Part shown: one piece after another, positions 50,675 through 60,091 of the stretch | Layout of the letters: the number at the start of each line of letters is the position of its first letter | Numbering within the stretch: position 1 is the stretch's first letter | Assembly: GCF_001650875.1 (NCBI RefSeq) | Contig: NZ_LXYI01000021.1 | Coordinates: forward strand, 17,558-81,557 | Length of the DNA: 64,000 nucleotides | Reading direction: 5' to 3' | Source of the DNA: Sulfitobacter sp. EhC04 | GTDB lineage: Bacteria > Pseudomonadota > Alphaproteobacteria > Rhodobacterales > Rhodobacteraceae | Made by a program: the position numbers and the translations under genes | The notes under the pieces: generated by a model | Told to the model about the DNA's origin: nothing | The model's input: the letters and a program-made list of their open reading frames with translations, nothing else | Database searches by the model: none

Positions 50675-52519
50675 ATGTCCCTGGCTCACCCCAATATAGC
50701 CGATAATCCCCCGGTCATTCGTCAGCTTGACGATGCCGCGATCAACCGGATCGCTGCGGGCGAAGTTGTCGAACGGCCCGCATCGGCGGTCAAGGAACTG
50801 GTGGAAAACGCCATTGACGCAGGCGCGCGGCGGATCACGGTGGAATATGCCGATGGCGGCAAGACCCTGATCCGGGTGACGGACGACGGCTGCGGCATCG
50901 CGCCAGGTGATCTGGCGCTGGCACTGTCGCGCCATGCGACCTCCAAAATCGACGGCTCGGACCTGCTGAACATCCATACTTTTGGCTTTCGTGGCGAGGC
51001 GCTGCCGTCGCTGGGTGCGGTGGGCAGGCTGTGCATCACCAGCCGCGCCGCGGGTCATGACGGGGCAGAGATTACTGTGGCGGGCGGCAAGCAGGGCGAG
51101 GTTCGGCCTGCCGCGCTGAATGGCGGTACGGTTGTCACCCTGCGCGATCTGTTTCACGCCACGCCCGCGCGGCTCAAGTTCCTGCGCACCGACCGGGCAG
51201 AGGCGCAGGCGATTGGCGACGTGATCAAGCGGTTGGCCATGGCTGAACCCTTTGTCCGTTTCACACTGCGCGATGTCTCGGGCGATGGGCCGGGCCGCGA
51301 GGTGTTCCGCGCCGATGCCGAACAGGGAGAGATGTTCGAGGCCCTGCATGGCCGGCTGGCGCAGGTCCTGGGCCGGGAATTCGCCGACAACTCCCTGCCC
51401 ATCGACGCGCAGCGCGAGGGTCTGCACCTGACAGGTTTTGCCGCGCTGCCGACCTATTCGCGCGGCTCTGCCGTGGCGCAATATCTTTTCGTCAATGGCC
51501 GCCCGGTGCGGGACAAGCTGTTGGTTGGTGCGCTGCGCGGGGCCTATTTCGACTTTCTCAGCCGTGACCGCCATCCGGCGGCGGCGCTGTTCATCGACTG
51601 CGAACCGACACTGGTGGACGTCAATGTGCATCCGGCGAAGTCCGAGGTGCGGTTTCGCGATCCGGGGCTGGCGCGCGGGCTGATCGTGTCGGCCCTGCGC
51701 CATGCGCTGGCAGAGGCGGGGCACCGCGCATCTACCACCGTTGCGGGGGCGACACTGGGCGCGATGCGGCCAGAACCCACGGGCGCGCGGGTTTATCAGA
51801 TGGACCGGCCCAGCCTTGGCGCGCGGGGCGCGGCCTATCAGGCGCAGGCCCCTGCCGGATTTGCCGAGACGGCGGGCATGTGGGGACGGGTAGAGACACC
51901 CGCGGACCCGGTGACCGAATCCGCCGAACCTGCGCCCGACTATCCGTTGGGCACCGCACGGGGGCAGGTGCATGAGAATTACATCATTGCCCAGACTGCA
52001 ACGGGCATGGTCATCGTGGACCAGCATGCCGCGCATGAGCGGCTGGTCTATGAAAAGCTCAAGCGGCAGATGGCCGAGAATGGCGTGGCGGCTCAGGCGC
52101 TGCTGATCCCGGAGATTGTGGAGCTGTCCGCAGGTGATTGCGCGCGTCTGCTGGATCTGTCGGATGATCTGGCGCGGCTGGGTCTGGGGATCGAGGCCTT
52201 TGGCGGCAATGCCGTCGCGGTGCGCGAGACGCCTGCGATTCTTGGCACCGTCAATGCCCGCGCGATGCTGCTGGATATTCTGGATGAACTGGCCGACCAG
52301 AGCGACAGCAACCTCCTGCAGGCCCGGATCGAGGCGATCCTGAGCCGTATCGCATGTCATGGGTCGATCCGCTCGGGCCGCTGGATGCGGGCGGAAGAGA
52401 TGAACGCGCTGCTGCGCGAGATGGAGGCGACGCCCCATTCCGGCCAGTGTAACCACGGGCGGCCCACCTATGTGGAACTCAAGCTGGCCGATATTGAACG
52501 GCTGTTCGGACGCACATGA
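50675..52519 (+). CDS. mutL: DNA mismatch repair protein MutL (endonuclease type)
   Basis: At 614 residues this is a full-length MutL. The N-terminal GHKL ATPase motifs are [21 protein letters not shown] and GFRGEALPS. The C-terminal metal-binding endonuclease motif [12 protein letters not shown] starts at D449, and the ends ACHGSIRSG and [10 protein letters not shown] are also present. The endonuclease motif means it nicks DNA itself, in keeping with alphaproteobacteria lacking MutH. The stop overlaps rmuC by 4 bp. Confidence 0.98.
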   Translation: MSLAHPNIADNPPVIRQLDDAAINRIAAGEVVERPASAVKELVENAIDAGARRITVEYADGGKTLIRVTDDGCGIAPGDLALALSRHATSKIDGSDLLNIHTFGFRGEALPSLGAVGRLCITSRAAGHDGAEITVAGGKQGEVRPAALNGGTVVTLRDLFHATPARLKFLRTDRAEAQAIGDVIKRLAMAEPFVRFTLRDVSGDGPGREVFRADAEQGEMFEALHGRLAQVLGREFADNSLPIDAQREGLHLTGFAALPTYSRGSAVAQYLFVNGRPVRDKLLVGALRGAYFDFLSRDRHPAAALFIDCEPTLVDVNVHPAKSEVRFRDPGLARGLIVSALRHALAEAGHRASTTVAGATLGAMRPEPTGARVYQMDRPSLGARGAAYQAQAPAGFAETAGMWGRVETPADPVTESAEPAPDYPLGTARGQVHENYIIAQTATGMVIVDQHAAHERLVYEKLKRQMAENGVAAQALLIPEIVELSAGDCARLLDLSDDLARLGLGIEAFGGNAVAVRETPAILGTVNARAMLLDILDELADQSDSNLLQARIEAILSRIACHGSIRSGRWMRAEEMNALLREMEATPHSGQCNHGRPTYVELKLADIERLFGRT

Positions 52520-53751
52520 TCGAGGTTGGCGGAACAATCTATCAGTGGAATGACCCGCTTGCGCTGGCTGTCCTTGGGGCGGCGGCGCTGGTGGCGCTGA
52601 TCGTGATCCTGCTGATCGTGGCGGTGCGCGCGGCGGGGCGGACAGCGCGGCTGGCGGCCCCCCTGTCGCAGCAGATGCAGGTTCTGGGCGGCCATGTGCA
52701 GCAGCTTGGCGCGGGGCAGGAGCAATTGCGCGGCGGGTTGCAGATGGTGTCCGACACCCAGGCCAATGCGCAAAGCCAGCTGATCCAGTCGGTGGAGGCG
52801 CGGCTGAACACCGTGCAGTTGCAGATGCAGGAGCGGCTGGCCGACAATGCCGCACGGTCGCAGCGGTCGCTGACGGAAATGCAGGAACGCATGAACCAGA
52901 CCCTGCATGGCTCGGCCAAGCAGACCACCACCAGCCTGACCCAGTTGCAGGAACGTCTGGCCGCCATCGACAAGGCGCAGGACAACATCACCAAGCTGTC
53001 GGGCGATGTGCTGTCCTTGCAGGACATCCTGAGCAACAAGCAGACACGCGGCGCTTTTGGTGAAATCCAGCTGCGCGATATCGTGTCGAAACAACTGCCA
53101 TCCGACAGCTACAGCCTTCAGCACACGCTGGCCAATGGCAAGCGCGCGGATTGTCTGATCCACCTGCCCAACCCGCCGGGCCCGATCGTGATCGACAGCA
53201 AGTTCCCGTTGGAGGCCTATGAGGCGCTGCGCAATGCCAAGACGGATTGGGACCTGAAGAACGCCGTCGCGGCGATGAAGGTCGCGGTCAAGAAACACAT
53301 CCGCGATATTTCCGAGAAATACATCGTGGAAGGAGAGACTGCGGACGGCGCGTTGATGTTCCTGCCGTCAGAGGCGGTCTATGCCGAGTTGCATGCCAAT
53401 TTCCCCGAACTGATCCGCGAAGGCTTTGCCGCGCGGGTCTGGATCGTGTCGCCCACGACCTGCATGGCCACGCTGAACACCATGCGCGCCATCCTCAAGG
53501 ACGCCAGGATGCGTGAACAGGCCGGGGCCATCCGCAAGGAGTTGGGCGCGCTGCATGGCGATGTCGAGCGGCTGGTGACACGGGTCGGCAACCTTGACCG
53601 GCATTTCGGACAGGCCCGCAAGGACGTGGACGAGATCATGATCAGCTCGGAAAAGGCGTCCAAACGTGCGGGCCGCCTGCACAACTTCGATTTTGAGGAA
53701 CTGGCCAAGGACGACACCCCCGGCGTTGTGGTCCCGCTCGACAAGACCTAG
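52516..53751 (+). CDS. rmuC: DNA recombination protein RmuC
   Basis: A 411-residue protein with one N-terminal membrane helix (residues about 14-34), a long coiled coil (about 45-175, rich in Q and A) and the RmuC nuclease-like domain (about 180-390; [50 protein letters not shown]). RmuC limits inversions at short repeats in E. coli. It is translationally coupled to mutL, so the pair forms a genome-stability operon. Confidence 0.95.
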   Translation: MIEVGGTIYQWNDPLALAVLGAAALVALIVILLIVAVRAAGRTARLAAPLSQQMQVLGGHVQQLGAGQEQLRGGLQMVSDTQANAQSQLIQSVEARLNTVQLQMQERLADNAARSQRSLTEMQERMNQTLHGSAKQTTTSLTQLQERLAAIDKAQDNITKLSGDVLSLQDILSNKQTRGAFGEIQLRDIVSKQLPSDSYSLQHTLANGKRADCLIHLPNPPGPIVIDSKFPLEAYEALRNAKTDWDLKNAVAAMKVAVKKHIRDISEKYIVEGETADGALMFLPSEAVYAELHANFPELIREGFAARVWIVSPTTCMATLNTMRAILKDARMREQAGAIRKELGALHGDVERLVTRVGNLDRHFGQARKDVDEIMISSEKASKRAGRLHNFDFEELAKDDTPGVVVPLDKT

Positions 53752-53888
53752 CGCACGGGCTTTCACAAATCCGTCAGAAGCTTGAAGCCACGAAAACCGG
53801 TCTAGTTCTCATACCGTGGCGTTTTCAAAGTGATTTCAAAAATCGCCGTGACCTCCGGGCGGGCTTGGCGCGCGCACAGAAGTTTTTT

Positions 53889-53916
53889 GCAACTCCTGGG
53901 CATTGGGCCTCGTAAT
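53889..53916 (+). promoter_or_regulatory. Candidate extracytoplasmic-function sigma promoter
   Basis: GCAACT (53889-53894), 16 bases, then CGTAAT (53911-53916), has the AAC...CGT form of many ECF sigma promoters. It lies about 50 bp before the first gene of the stress-type operon. It does not follow the TGATCC motif of Rhodobacter RpoE, so the controlling factor is open. Confidence 0.3.
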
Positions 53917-53967
53917 TACTGCACAAACCAACCACTAGCGTAACAACTGACAGGAAATCATCACTTT

Positions 53968-55287
53968 ATGCCCTTTGAAGCTGTAGCAATGGAGCCGGTG
54001 CAAGGCGGAACGCCCCGGCGCAGGATTGCCGTCATCGGCGCTGGTATCTCGGGCATGGGGGCGGCACACAGGCTGGCTGACAGCCACCATGTGACCCTGT
54101 TCGAAAGCGGTGCGCGGCTGGGTGGGCACGCCCGCACGGTGATTGCGGGAAAGAACGGGGATCAGCCGGTCGATACCGGGTTCATCGTGTTCAACTATGC
54201 CAATTACCCCAATCTGGCGGCGCTCTTCGCTGAACTGGACGTGCCGGTCGTGAAATCGAACATGAGCTTTGGCGCCTCCATCGACGGCGGGCGGATCGAA
54301 TATGCGCTGACCAGCCTGAACGCGGTCTTTGCGCAGCGGCGCAACGCCCTGAACCCGCGTTTCATCGCCATGCTGCGCGATATCTTCAGGTTCAACAAAC
54401 ACGCGACCCGCGTGGCCAGGGACCAGTCCCTGACCATCGGTGAATTCCTGTCGGTGCTGGGAACAGGGCGCTATTTCAAGGACTACTACCTGTCGCCGTT
54501 GTCGGGGGCGATCTGGTCGACACCAACGGAAAAGATCATGGACTTTCCGGCCTATGCGATGGTGGATTTCTTTCGCAACCATGCGCTGTTGGGTTATTCC
54601 GGTCAGCATCAATGGTACACGGTCAAGGGCGGCTCGCAGGCCTATGTGACGCGTCTGGAGGCGGCGATGCGCGCCAAGCGCGTGGACATCCGGCTGAACG
54701 CGCCGGTGCAGGCGGTGCGCCGGTCGGAGCCGGGGGTGCAGATCAAGGCATCGGGCGGCGGTTGGGAAGCATTTGACGAGGTGATATTTGCCACCCATTC
54801 GGACGATACACTGGCGATGCTGGCGGACGCGGACCACTCCGAGCAGGCCAGCCTCGGCGCGATCAGGTATCAGCCCAATGACATCACCCTGCATGCCGAT
54901 GCCCGCATGATGCCCAGCCGACGGTCAACCTGGGCCTCCTGGGTCTATACCGAGGACAGCGACGCCACGTCGGACAGGATCGACCTGACCTATTGGATGA
55001 ACTCGTTGCAGCCGATCCCGATGGATGATCCGCATTTTGTCACCCTGAACACCAAACGCAGCATCCGTGAGGAACTGATCTATGATCAGGTGACGCTGCG
55101 CCATCCGGTCTATGACCTGGCGGCCCTTGCCGCGCAGAAAAAGATCGCCACCACGAATGGCAACCGCAACACATGGTTCTGCGGGGCGTGGATGCGCAAT
55201 GGTTTTCACGAGGACGGATTGGCAAGCGCGCTGGACGTGGCCGACCGGATCGAACGGGGTGCCGCCCTGCCCATCGCTGCCGAATGA
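53968..55287 (+). CDS. FAD-dependent amine-oxidase-like protein (lipid-modification operon)
   Basis: The 439-residue protein opens with the FAD-binding motif RRIAVIGAGISGMGAAHRLA and the typical DTGFIVFNYANYPNLAALF segment near residue 70. It ends WFCGAWMRNGFHEDGLASAL. These are marks of the NAD(P)-binding amine oxidase group found beside cyclopropane-fatty-acid synthase genes. It corresponds in my recollection to RSP_1091 of Rhodobacter sphaeroides, which lies next to rpoE-chrR. It probably acts on membrane lipid acyl chains. Here it heads a five-gene overlapping operon. Confidence 0.85.
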   Translation: MPFEAVAMEPVQGGTPRRRIAVIGAGISGMGAAHRLADSHHVTLFESGARLGGHARTVIAGKNGDQPVDTGFIVFNYANYPNLAALFAELDVPVVKSNMSFGASIDGGRIEYALTSLNAVFAQRRNALNPRFIAMLRDIFRFNKHATRVARDQSLTIGEFLSVLGTGRYFKDYYLSPLSGAIWSTPTEKIMDFPAYAMVDFFRNHALLGYSGQHQWYTVKGGSQAYVTRLEAAMRAKRVDIRLNAPVQAVRRSEPGVQIKASGGGWEAFDEVIFATHSDDTLAMLADADHSEQASLGAIRYQPNDITLHADARMMPSRRSTWASWVYTEDSDATSDRIDLTYWMNSLQPIPMDDPHFVTLNTKRSIREELIYDQVTLRHPVYDLAALAAQKKIATTNGNRNTWFCGAWMRNGFHEDGLASALDVADRIERGAALPIAAE

Positions 55288-56042
55288 CGGGGGCGGTCGA
55301 TCATATCGCCGGGCATACCTTTCACGGGCGCAAGGGCGCGATAGAGAACGCCTTTCGCTATTCCATCGACTATGTGCTGTGCGACGCGGAAACCCTGCCG
55401 AAGACGCCGGGGCTGTTCCGCCGCAACCGGGCGGGGCTGACCTCGCTGCTTGACCGCGACCATGGCGGTGCGCCGCATCGGGGGCGCGGCGCGCGATGGG
55501 TCCGCGACGTGCTGGTGGCGCAAGGGATCGACGGCGTTCAGACCATCGAGATTCTGGCACAGCCACGGGTCCTTGGCTTTGTCTTCAACCCGGTCAGCTT
55601 CTGGCTGTGTCGGGATAGCGCAGGCGCGCTGATCACGGTGATTGCAGAGGTGACGAACACCTACGGTGACCGGCATTGCTATCTGTGTCGGAATGAGGAC
55701 CTGCGCCCGATCACGGCAGAGGATCACCTGCCATCGACCAAGATACTCCATGTCTCGCCGTTCCAGCCGATTGAGGGGTCCTATACCTTTCGCTTTGACA
55801 TCCGGGAGGACCGGATCGGCATCTGGATCGACTACAGTGCCGGGAACGGCGGGCTGATCGCGACACTGACCGGCAGGCGCAAAACGCTGACCAACGCGGG
55901 CATCCTGCGCGCGATGCTGCGGCGGCCCTTTGGTGCGCGGCGGGTGCAGGCGCTGATCCACTGGCAGGCGGTCAAGCTGTGGTGGAAAGGGGCCGGGTTT
56001 CGGCCCCGGCCGCTGCCACCGAAGAACGAAGTCAGCCGCTGA
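55284..56042 (+). CDS. DUF1365 protein (lipid-modification operon)
   Basis: A 252-residue protein of the DUF1365 family: HTFHGRKGAIENAFRYSIDY at the start, then VFNPVSFWLCRDSAG (residues about 100-115) and the HVSPFQPIEGSYTFRFDI segment. DUF1365 genes commonly stand between the flavin oxidoreductase and a cyclopropane-type methyltransferase. Here that methyltransferase is absent and the next gene is a permease. The ATG at 55284 lies in the 4-bp overlap with the upstream gene. Function is unknown but tied to fatty acid modification. Confidence 0.88.
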   Translation: MTGAVDHIAGHTFHGRKGAIENAFRYSIDYVLCDAETLPKTPGLFRRNRAGLTSLLDRDHGGAPHRGRGARWVRDVLVAQGIDGVQTIEILAQPRVLGFVFNPVSFWLCRDSAGALITVIAEVTNTYGDRHCYLCRNEDLRPITAEDHLPSTKILHVSPFQPIEGSYTFRFDIREDRIGIWIDYSAGNGGLIATLTGRRKTLTNAGILRAMLRRPFGARRVQALIHWQAVKLWWKGAGFRPRPLPPKNEVSR

Positions 56043-57289
56043 TGACGGCCCTGGCGCGAAGGCTTCCGGCCTATGCGCTGTTTGCGGCGCTGCTGTCGGC
56101 GGCAGGCCTGCCCATCTATATCCACGCGCCGAAGTTCTACGTTGATGAATACGGTGTCTCGCTTGCCGCGCTGGGGGCTGTGCTGTTCGGGCTGCGCCTG
56201 CTGGATGTGGTGCAGGACCCGCTGCTGGGGCGCTTGTCGGAAAGAATGCGCAGGCATCGCGGCGCGGCGGTGGCAACCGGGGCTTTTGTCATGGCTGCCG
56301 CCATGCTGGGGCTGTTTGCCGTGCCGCCGCCGATCCTGCCCATTGCCTGGTTCGGGATCATGCTGACGCTGGTGTTCTCCGGGTTCAGCTTTCTGACAAT
56401 CTGCTTTTACGCCCAGGGCGTTTCCAAGGCGGGCAGCCTGCCGGGACGTGGCCATCTGGCCCTTGCGCGCTGGCGCGAGACCGGGGCGCTGCTGGGGGTT
56501 TGCGCCGCCTCTGTCGCGCCGGTGGGGCTGGGGGTGTTCATCGGCGCGCCCTTTGCGGGTTTTGCGGCAGGATTTGCGGTGCTGGCGCTGGCCAGTGTGC
56601 TGGCCATGAGGCAGGAATGGCGCGATGCGGGGCTGCCACCCTCGACCGGGTTTGCCACTGTCCTGCGGGACCCGGTGGCACGGCAACTGCTGGTCATCGC
56701 GCTGTTCAACGCGGCCCCTGTCGCGGTGACCTCAACCCTGTTCCTGTTCTATGTCGAGATCGCGCTGGACGCGCCGGGATGGGAAGGGCCGCTGCTGCTG
56801 CTGTTCTTCCTGTCGGCTGCCGGCGCGGCCCCGCTCTGGGGGCTGCTGGCCGAAAGGTTCGGCGGCAAACGGGTTCTGCTGGCGGCGATGGTGCTGGGAA
56901 TCGTGTCCTTCGGCGGCGCGCTGTTTCTGGGGCCGGGTGATGCGGTGATCTTTGCAGTGGTCTGTGTGGCGTCGGGCGCGGTGCTGGGCGCGGACCTGAC
57001 CCTGCTGCCGGCGATGTTCGCGACGCGGATGGCCAGGATATCGCCTTCTGCTGCCGAAGGGTTCGGGCTGTGGTCATTTGTTTCAAAATTCACATTGGCA
57101 TTCGCCGCCGTTGCCCTACTTCCAATGCTTGAGGGGGCCGGACTGCGCACTGGTGCAGAACCAAGCCCCCCGCAGGCCGTGCGACTGCTGATCATTCTTT
57201 ACGCCGGTGTGCCCTGCGCGCTGAAATTGATTTCGATCGGCTTGTTGAGCCGGGTGAGGGCAGTTGAGGACAATTTATGGATGCATTGA
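56042..57289 (+). CDS. MFS/GPH-type permease (lipid-modification operon)
   Basis: This 415-residue membrane protein has about twelve helices. The segment LRLLDVVQDPLLGRLSERMR (residues about 50-70) matches the D-x-x-x-DP-x-x-G motif of GPH (melibiose-carrier-like) MFS proteins. The start overlaps the DUF1365 stop by one base (TGATG). In the comparable Rhodobacter operon a GPH-type protein is at the same place. Its cargo is unknown; a lipid-related compound is possible given the neighbours. Confidence 0.85.
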   Translation: MTALARRLPAYALFAALLSAAGLPIYIHAPKFYVDEYGVSLAALGAVLFGLRLLDVVQDPLLGRLSERMRRHRGAAVATGAFVMAAAMLGLFAVPPPILPIAWFGIMLTLVFSGFSFLTICFYAQGVSKAGSLPGRGHLALARWRETGALLGVCAASVAPVGLGVFIGAPFAGFAAGFAVLALASVLAMRQEWRDAGLPPSTGFATVLRDPVARQLLVIALFNAAPVAVTSTLFLFYVEIALDAPGWEGPLLLLFFLSAAGAAPLWGLLAERFGGKRVLLAAMVLGIVSFGGALFLGPGDAVIFAVVCVASGAVLGADLTLLPAMFATRMARISPSAAEGFGLWSFVSKFTLAFAAVALLPMLEGAGLRTGAEPSPPQAVRLLIILYAGVPCALKLISIGLLSRVRAVEDNLWMH

Positions 57290-57840
57290 TTTTCCTGTTG
57301 ATTGGTGTGGCCCTGGCGACCGTGGCGGTGCTGCTGCGAAGGCGATTTGCGGAGTTCCCCGGTCAGCACCCCGAAGATTACAGCGAAGGGTTCCCCGCAT
57401 TTGACATGCAGCAGCATCTGAACGGCGAGATGGTCTGCGAAGGCGTGATCTTTGGCCCGCTGGGACGGGTGACCAGCTCCTTCGTGGCGGATTTCGACAT
57501 CCGGTGGGACGGTGACACCGCCGTGATGGCAGAGCGGTTCCGTTACAACGACGGGAGCGTTCAGGATCGGGAATGGCGTATTTCCCTGCAGGACAACGAT
57601 GAATTCATCGCCACGGCTGACGACGTGCCGGGCGGCGGCAGGGGCAGCGTGGCCGGGTCGGCGGCGCAGATCAGATACGACATCACACTGCCCCCGGAAA
57701 GCGGCGGACACCGGCTGCGGACGGTCGATTGGATGTACCTGACACCCGACGGAACCATCGTGAACCGCAGTCAGTTCCGCAAGTACGGGATCAAGGTGGC
57801 AGAGCTGATCGCCACCATCCGACCGAAGGAGGGACAATGA
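57277..57840 (+). CDS. DUF3833 protein (lipid-modification operon)
   Basis: A 187-residue protein with one N-terminal membrane helix (residues 2-22) and a DUF3833 beta-rich domain: HLNGEMVCEGVIFGPLGRVT (about 47-66), SSFVADFDIRWDGD and LRTVDWMYLTPDGTIVNRSQ. The domain looks like a lipocalin-type barrel on the periplasmic side. It overlaps the permease gene by 13 bp and the SDR gene by 4 bp. Role unknown. Confidence 0.88.
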   Translation: MDALIFLLIGVALATVAVLLRRRFAEFPGQHPEDYSEGFPAFDMQQHLNGEMVCEGVIFGPLGRVTSSFVADFDIRWDGDTAVMAERFRYNDGSVQDREWRISLQDNDEFIATADDVPGGGRGSVAGSAAQIRYDITLPPESGGHRLRTVDWMYLTPDGTIVNRSQFRKYGIKVAELIATIRPKEGQ

Positions 57841-58568
57841 AGAGCTTTCAGTCGAAACGATACTGGCTTGTGGGTGCCAGCGACGGATTGGGCGCCGCTT
57901 TGGCACGCAGGCTGAGCCGGTCTGGTGCCGAGGTGATCGTTTCCGCCCGGTCCGAGGGAAAGCTTGCAGCGCTGGTTGATGAACTGCCGGGCAAGGCCAG
58001 TTTCCAGACTGTCGATGTGACCGACGCCGACAGTGTGAAGGCGGCGGCAGAGGCTGTGGGCCAGATCGACGGCGTGGTCTATCTGGCCGGTGTCTATTGG
58101 CCATTCGGTGCGCGCGAATGGAACGCGGAACAGGCGACCGCCATGGCGGATGTGAATTTCACCGGCCTGATGCGGGTCATGGGGCAGGTGGTGCCGGGGA
58201 TGGTGGCACGCGATGCCGGGCATATCGTCATCACCTCAAGCCTGACGGGGTTTCGCGGATTGCCCGGTTCCATCGGTTACACCGCGTCCAAGGCCGCCAC
58301 CATGTCGTTGGCCGAATGCATGTATGCCGACCTGCGCAAGACCGGCGTGCAGGTGCAGGTCGTCAACCCCGGTTTCATCAAGACTCAACTGACCGAGAAG
58401 AACGATTTTCGCATGCCCTTCATCATGGACCCCGACGAGGCCGCCCGGCAGGTGATCGAGCATATGGGCACCGACAGCTTCAAAAAGAGCTTTCCATGGC
58501 TCTTTTCGCTGGTGTTCCGTGCCAGCCAGTTCCTGCCCGACTGGCTGTATTTCCGCATCTTTTCCTAG
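57837..58568 (+). CDS. Short-chain dehydrogenase/reductase (lipid-modification operon)
   Basis: A 243-residue SDR with the Rossmann motif VGASDGLGAALA (residues 12-23), the serine in VITSSLTG and the catalytic YTASK. The last 35 residues, with WLFSLVFRASQFLPDWLYFR, form an amphipathic or membrane-touching tail, suggesting a lipid substrate. It is the last gene of the five-gene operon. In the Rhodobacter counterpart an SDR is likewise at the end. The start is in the ATGA overlap with the DUF3833 gene. Confidence 0.9.
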   Translation: MKSFQSKRYWLVGASDGLGAALARRLSRSGAEVIVSARSEGKLAALVDELPGKASFQTVDVTDADSVKAAAEAVGQIDGVVYLAGVYWPFGAREWNAEQATAMADVNFTGLMRVMGQVVPGMVARDAGHIVITSSLTGFRGLPGSIGYTASKAATMSLAECMYADLRKTGVQVQVVNPGFIKTQLTEKNDFRMPFIMDPDEAARQVIEHMGTDSFKKSFPWLFSLVFRASQFLPDWLYFRIFS

Positions 58569-58598
58569 ACCCGGCAGCGTTGGTGGGCTGAAATGCTG

Positions 58599-59219
58599 TT
58601 ACAGCATCCCCTTGGCGCGGATGGTCCTGACGCTGTCGCGGCGCTCCATCCGGGCCAGAAAGGCTGTGATGCGGGGGAAGTCGGTGAGGGTGACGCCATC
58701 GCCCGCCAGCCAGTTGCAAACGATGAACAGATAGGGATCGGCGATGGTCAGGGCATCGCCGCACACATAATCGCCGCGCAGGCATTCTGCTTCGACATAG
58801 GCGGCGCAGGCGGCCATGGTCTGCGGCACCTTTGCCTTCATGTCGTCAAAGCTGGATTGGGCATCGGCCCAGCGGCTGCCCCGCATTCTGTGGGCATGGG
58901 CGACATGCATGGTCGAGGCGAGGTAGTACATGACAGCCCGCATATGGACCGCAGCTTGCGCATCCGCAGGCACAAGCCCCGCCTCTGGTGCGATGGCGGC
59001 AATATAGTCCAGCAAGGCGCCGGTTTCGGTCATGGCCGTGCCGTCATCGCCGACGAGCGCAGGCACCCGGCCTTTTGGGTTGATCGCCAGGTAGGGCGGC
59101 ATGGTCTGTTCTGCATTGGCGAAATCGACTTTGACAGCTTCATAGGCCAGCCCGGCCTCCTCCAGTCCGATGGCCACCGCAATGGAGATCGTGCCGGGCG
59201 CGTAATAAAGCTTCAGCAT
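58599..59219 (-). CDS. Glutathione S-transferase family protein
   Basis: This 206-residue protein has an N-terminal thioredoxin-like domain (MLKLYYAPGTISIAVAIGLE, NPKGRVPAL at about 48-56, MTETGALLDYI) and an all-helical C-terminal domain with the N-capping segment LTIADPYLFIV. Ser or Thr near residue 10 would be the catalytic hydroxyl. The start at 59219 was chosen over upstream in-frame codons because it begins the first strand. It lies 13 bp after the histidine phosphatase gene in the same direction and is convergent to the SDR operon. Confidence 0.92.
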   Translation of the reverse strand: MLKLYYAPGTISIAVAIGLEEAGLAYEAVKVDFANAEQTMPPYLAINPKGRVPALVGDDGTAMTETGALLDYIAAIAPEAGLVPADAQAAVHMRAVMYYLASTMHVAHAHRMRGSRWADAQSSFDDMKAKVPQTMAACAAYVEAECLRGDYVCGDALTIADPYLFIVCNWLAGDGVTLTDFPRITAFLARMERRDSVRTIRAKGML

Positions 59220-59232
59220 GATCTGTGTCCTT

Positions 59233-59886
59233 TCAGATGTGGGTTTGCGCGCTGCGACGGTCTGGTCGGTCCAGATGCGGCACCGCGTTGAACAACACCG
59301 GCGACCAATGGCCGCCGATGGGAAACAGCCGGTGCATGGAGGTATGCATGATGGCCAGGGCGATGCGGGACATGGCCGGGATACCAAGGCCCATCGCCTG
59401 CGCCATGACCATGGAAATAAGCCCCCCTGATGTCACCACCAGCGCAGGCCCCTGACCTGCGGCGATCTCTTGCAGGGCATCCTCGATCCGGGTGTGGAAG
59501 TTTTCCCAGGATTCCGGGGCCTGTTCGATCATGCCGTCCTGCCAGTGCTGGAAAACAGTGGGCAGATGGTCGGTGAAGGCACCCTGTTCCAGGGGAAAGG
59601 GAATCCCGTGCTGATGCTCCATCAGGGAGGCGAGCGTGAAATACTCCAGCTCGTTCAGGCGTGGATCGCGGATCGGTTCCAGCCCCGTGGCCATGCCTTC
59701 GGCGGTCTCGATGTGCCGGGTCAGCGTGCCGGTGTAAAGTCGCGTGTGATGGGTTTCGCTATCGCGCAGGTGATCGCCCAGCCAGGCGGCCTGTTCATGA
59801 CCCAGCGGGCTGAGCTTGTCATAGCTCACCTCGTCCTTGGCACCGGAGTTTGCCTGACCGTGACGGATAAGGGTGATGTGGGACAT
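59233..59886 (-). CDS. Histidine phosphatase (phosphoglycerate-mutase-like) family protein
   Basis: The 217-residue protein begins MSHITLIRHGQANSGAKDEV, with the catalytic RHG (His9) at the N-terminus. The second basic motif is LYTGTLTRHIETAEGMA near residue 50, with the acid ELEYFTL near 80 and VVTSGGLISMVM (replacing the usual VxHGG) near 150. The second conserved catalytic His is thus not obvious, so activity may be altered. Substrate unknown. Upstream of the GST gene in a two-gene operon. Confidence 0.88.
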   Translation of the reverse strand: MSHITLIRHGQANSGAKDEVSYDKLSPLGHEQAAWLGDHLRDSETHHTRLYTGTLTRHIETAEGMATGLEPIRDPRLNELEYFTLASLMEHQHGIPFPLEQGAFTDHLPTVFQHWQDGMIEQAPESWENFHTRIEDALQEIAAGQGPALVVTSGGLISMVMAQAMGLGIPAMSRIALAIMHTSMHRLFPIGGHWSPVLFNAVPHLDRPDRRSAQTHI

Positions 59887-60091
59887 GGGACACCTGCCTG
59901 TTTCTGCCTTGATAGGCGAGCAGCGCGCGGGTTGAAAGCGCGAGATCGGTGATTGCACCGGCCGATAGGGGAAACTGTGACGCCTGTCGGAAACGCCTCG
60001 TGGCGCAAAACCGGGGGGGTGTGTCGGGAATGGGACTCCTGACCTGCGCCGGATTTCGCTATAGGTTGGGGGCGCATGCGAGGAGACGGCA

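Noticed and set aside
50393..52855. Very long (820-codon) minus-strand frame opposite mutL
   Set aside because: mutL motifs on the plus strand are unequivocal; the minus frame is a product of high GC at third positions.
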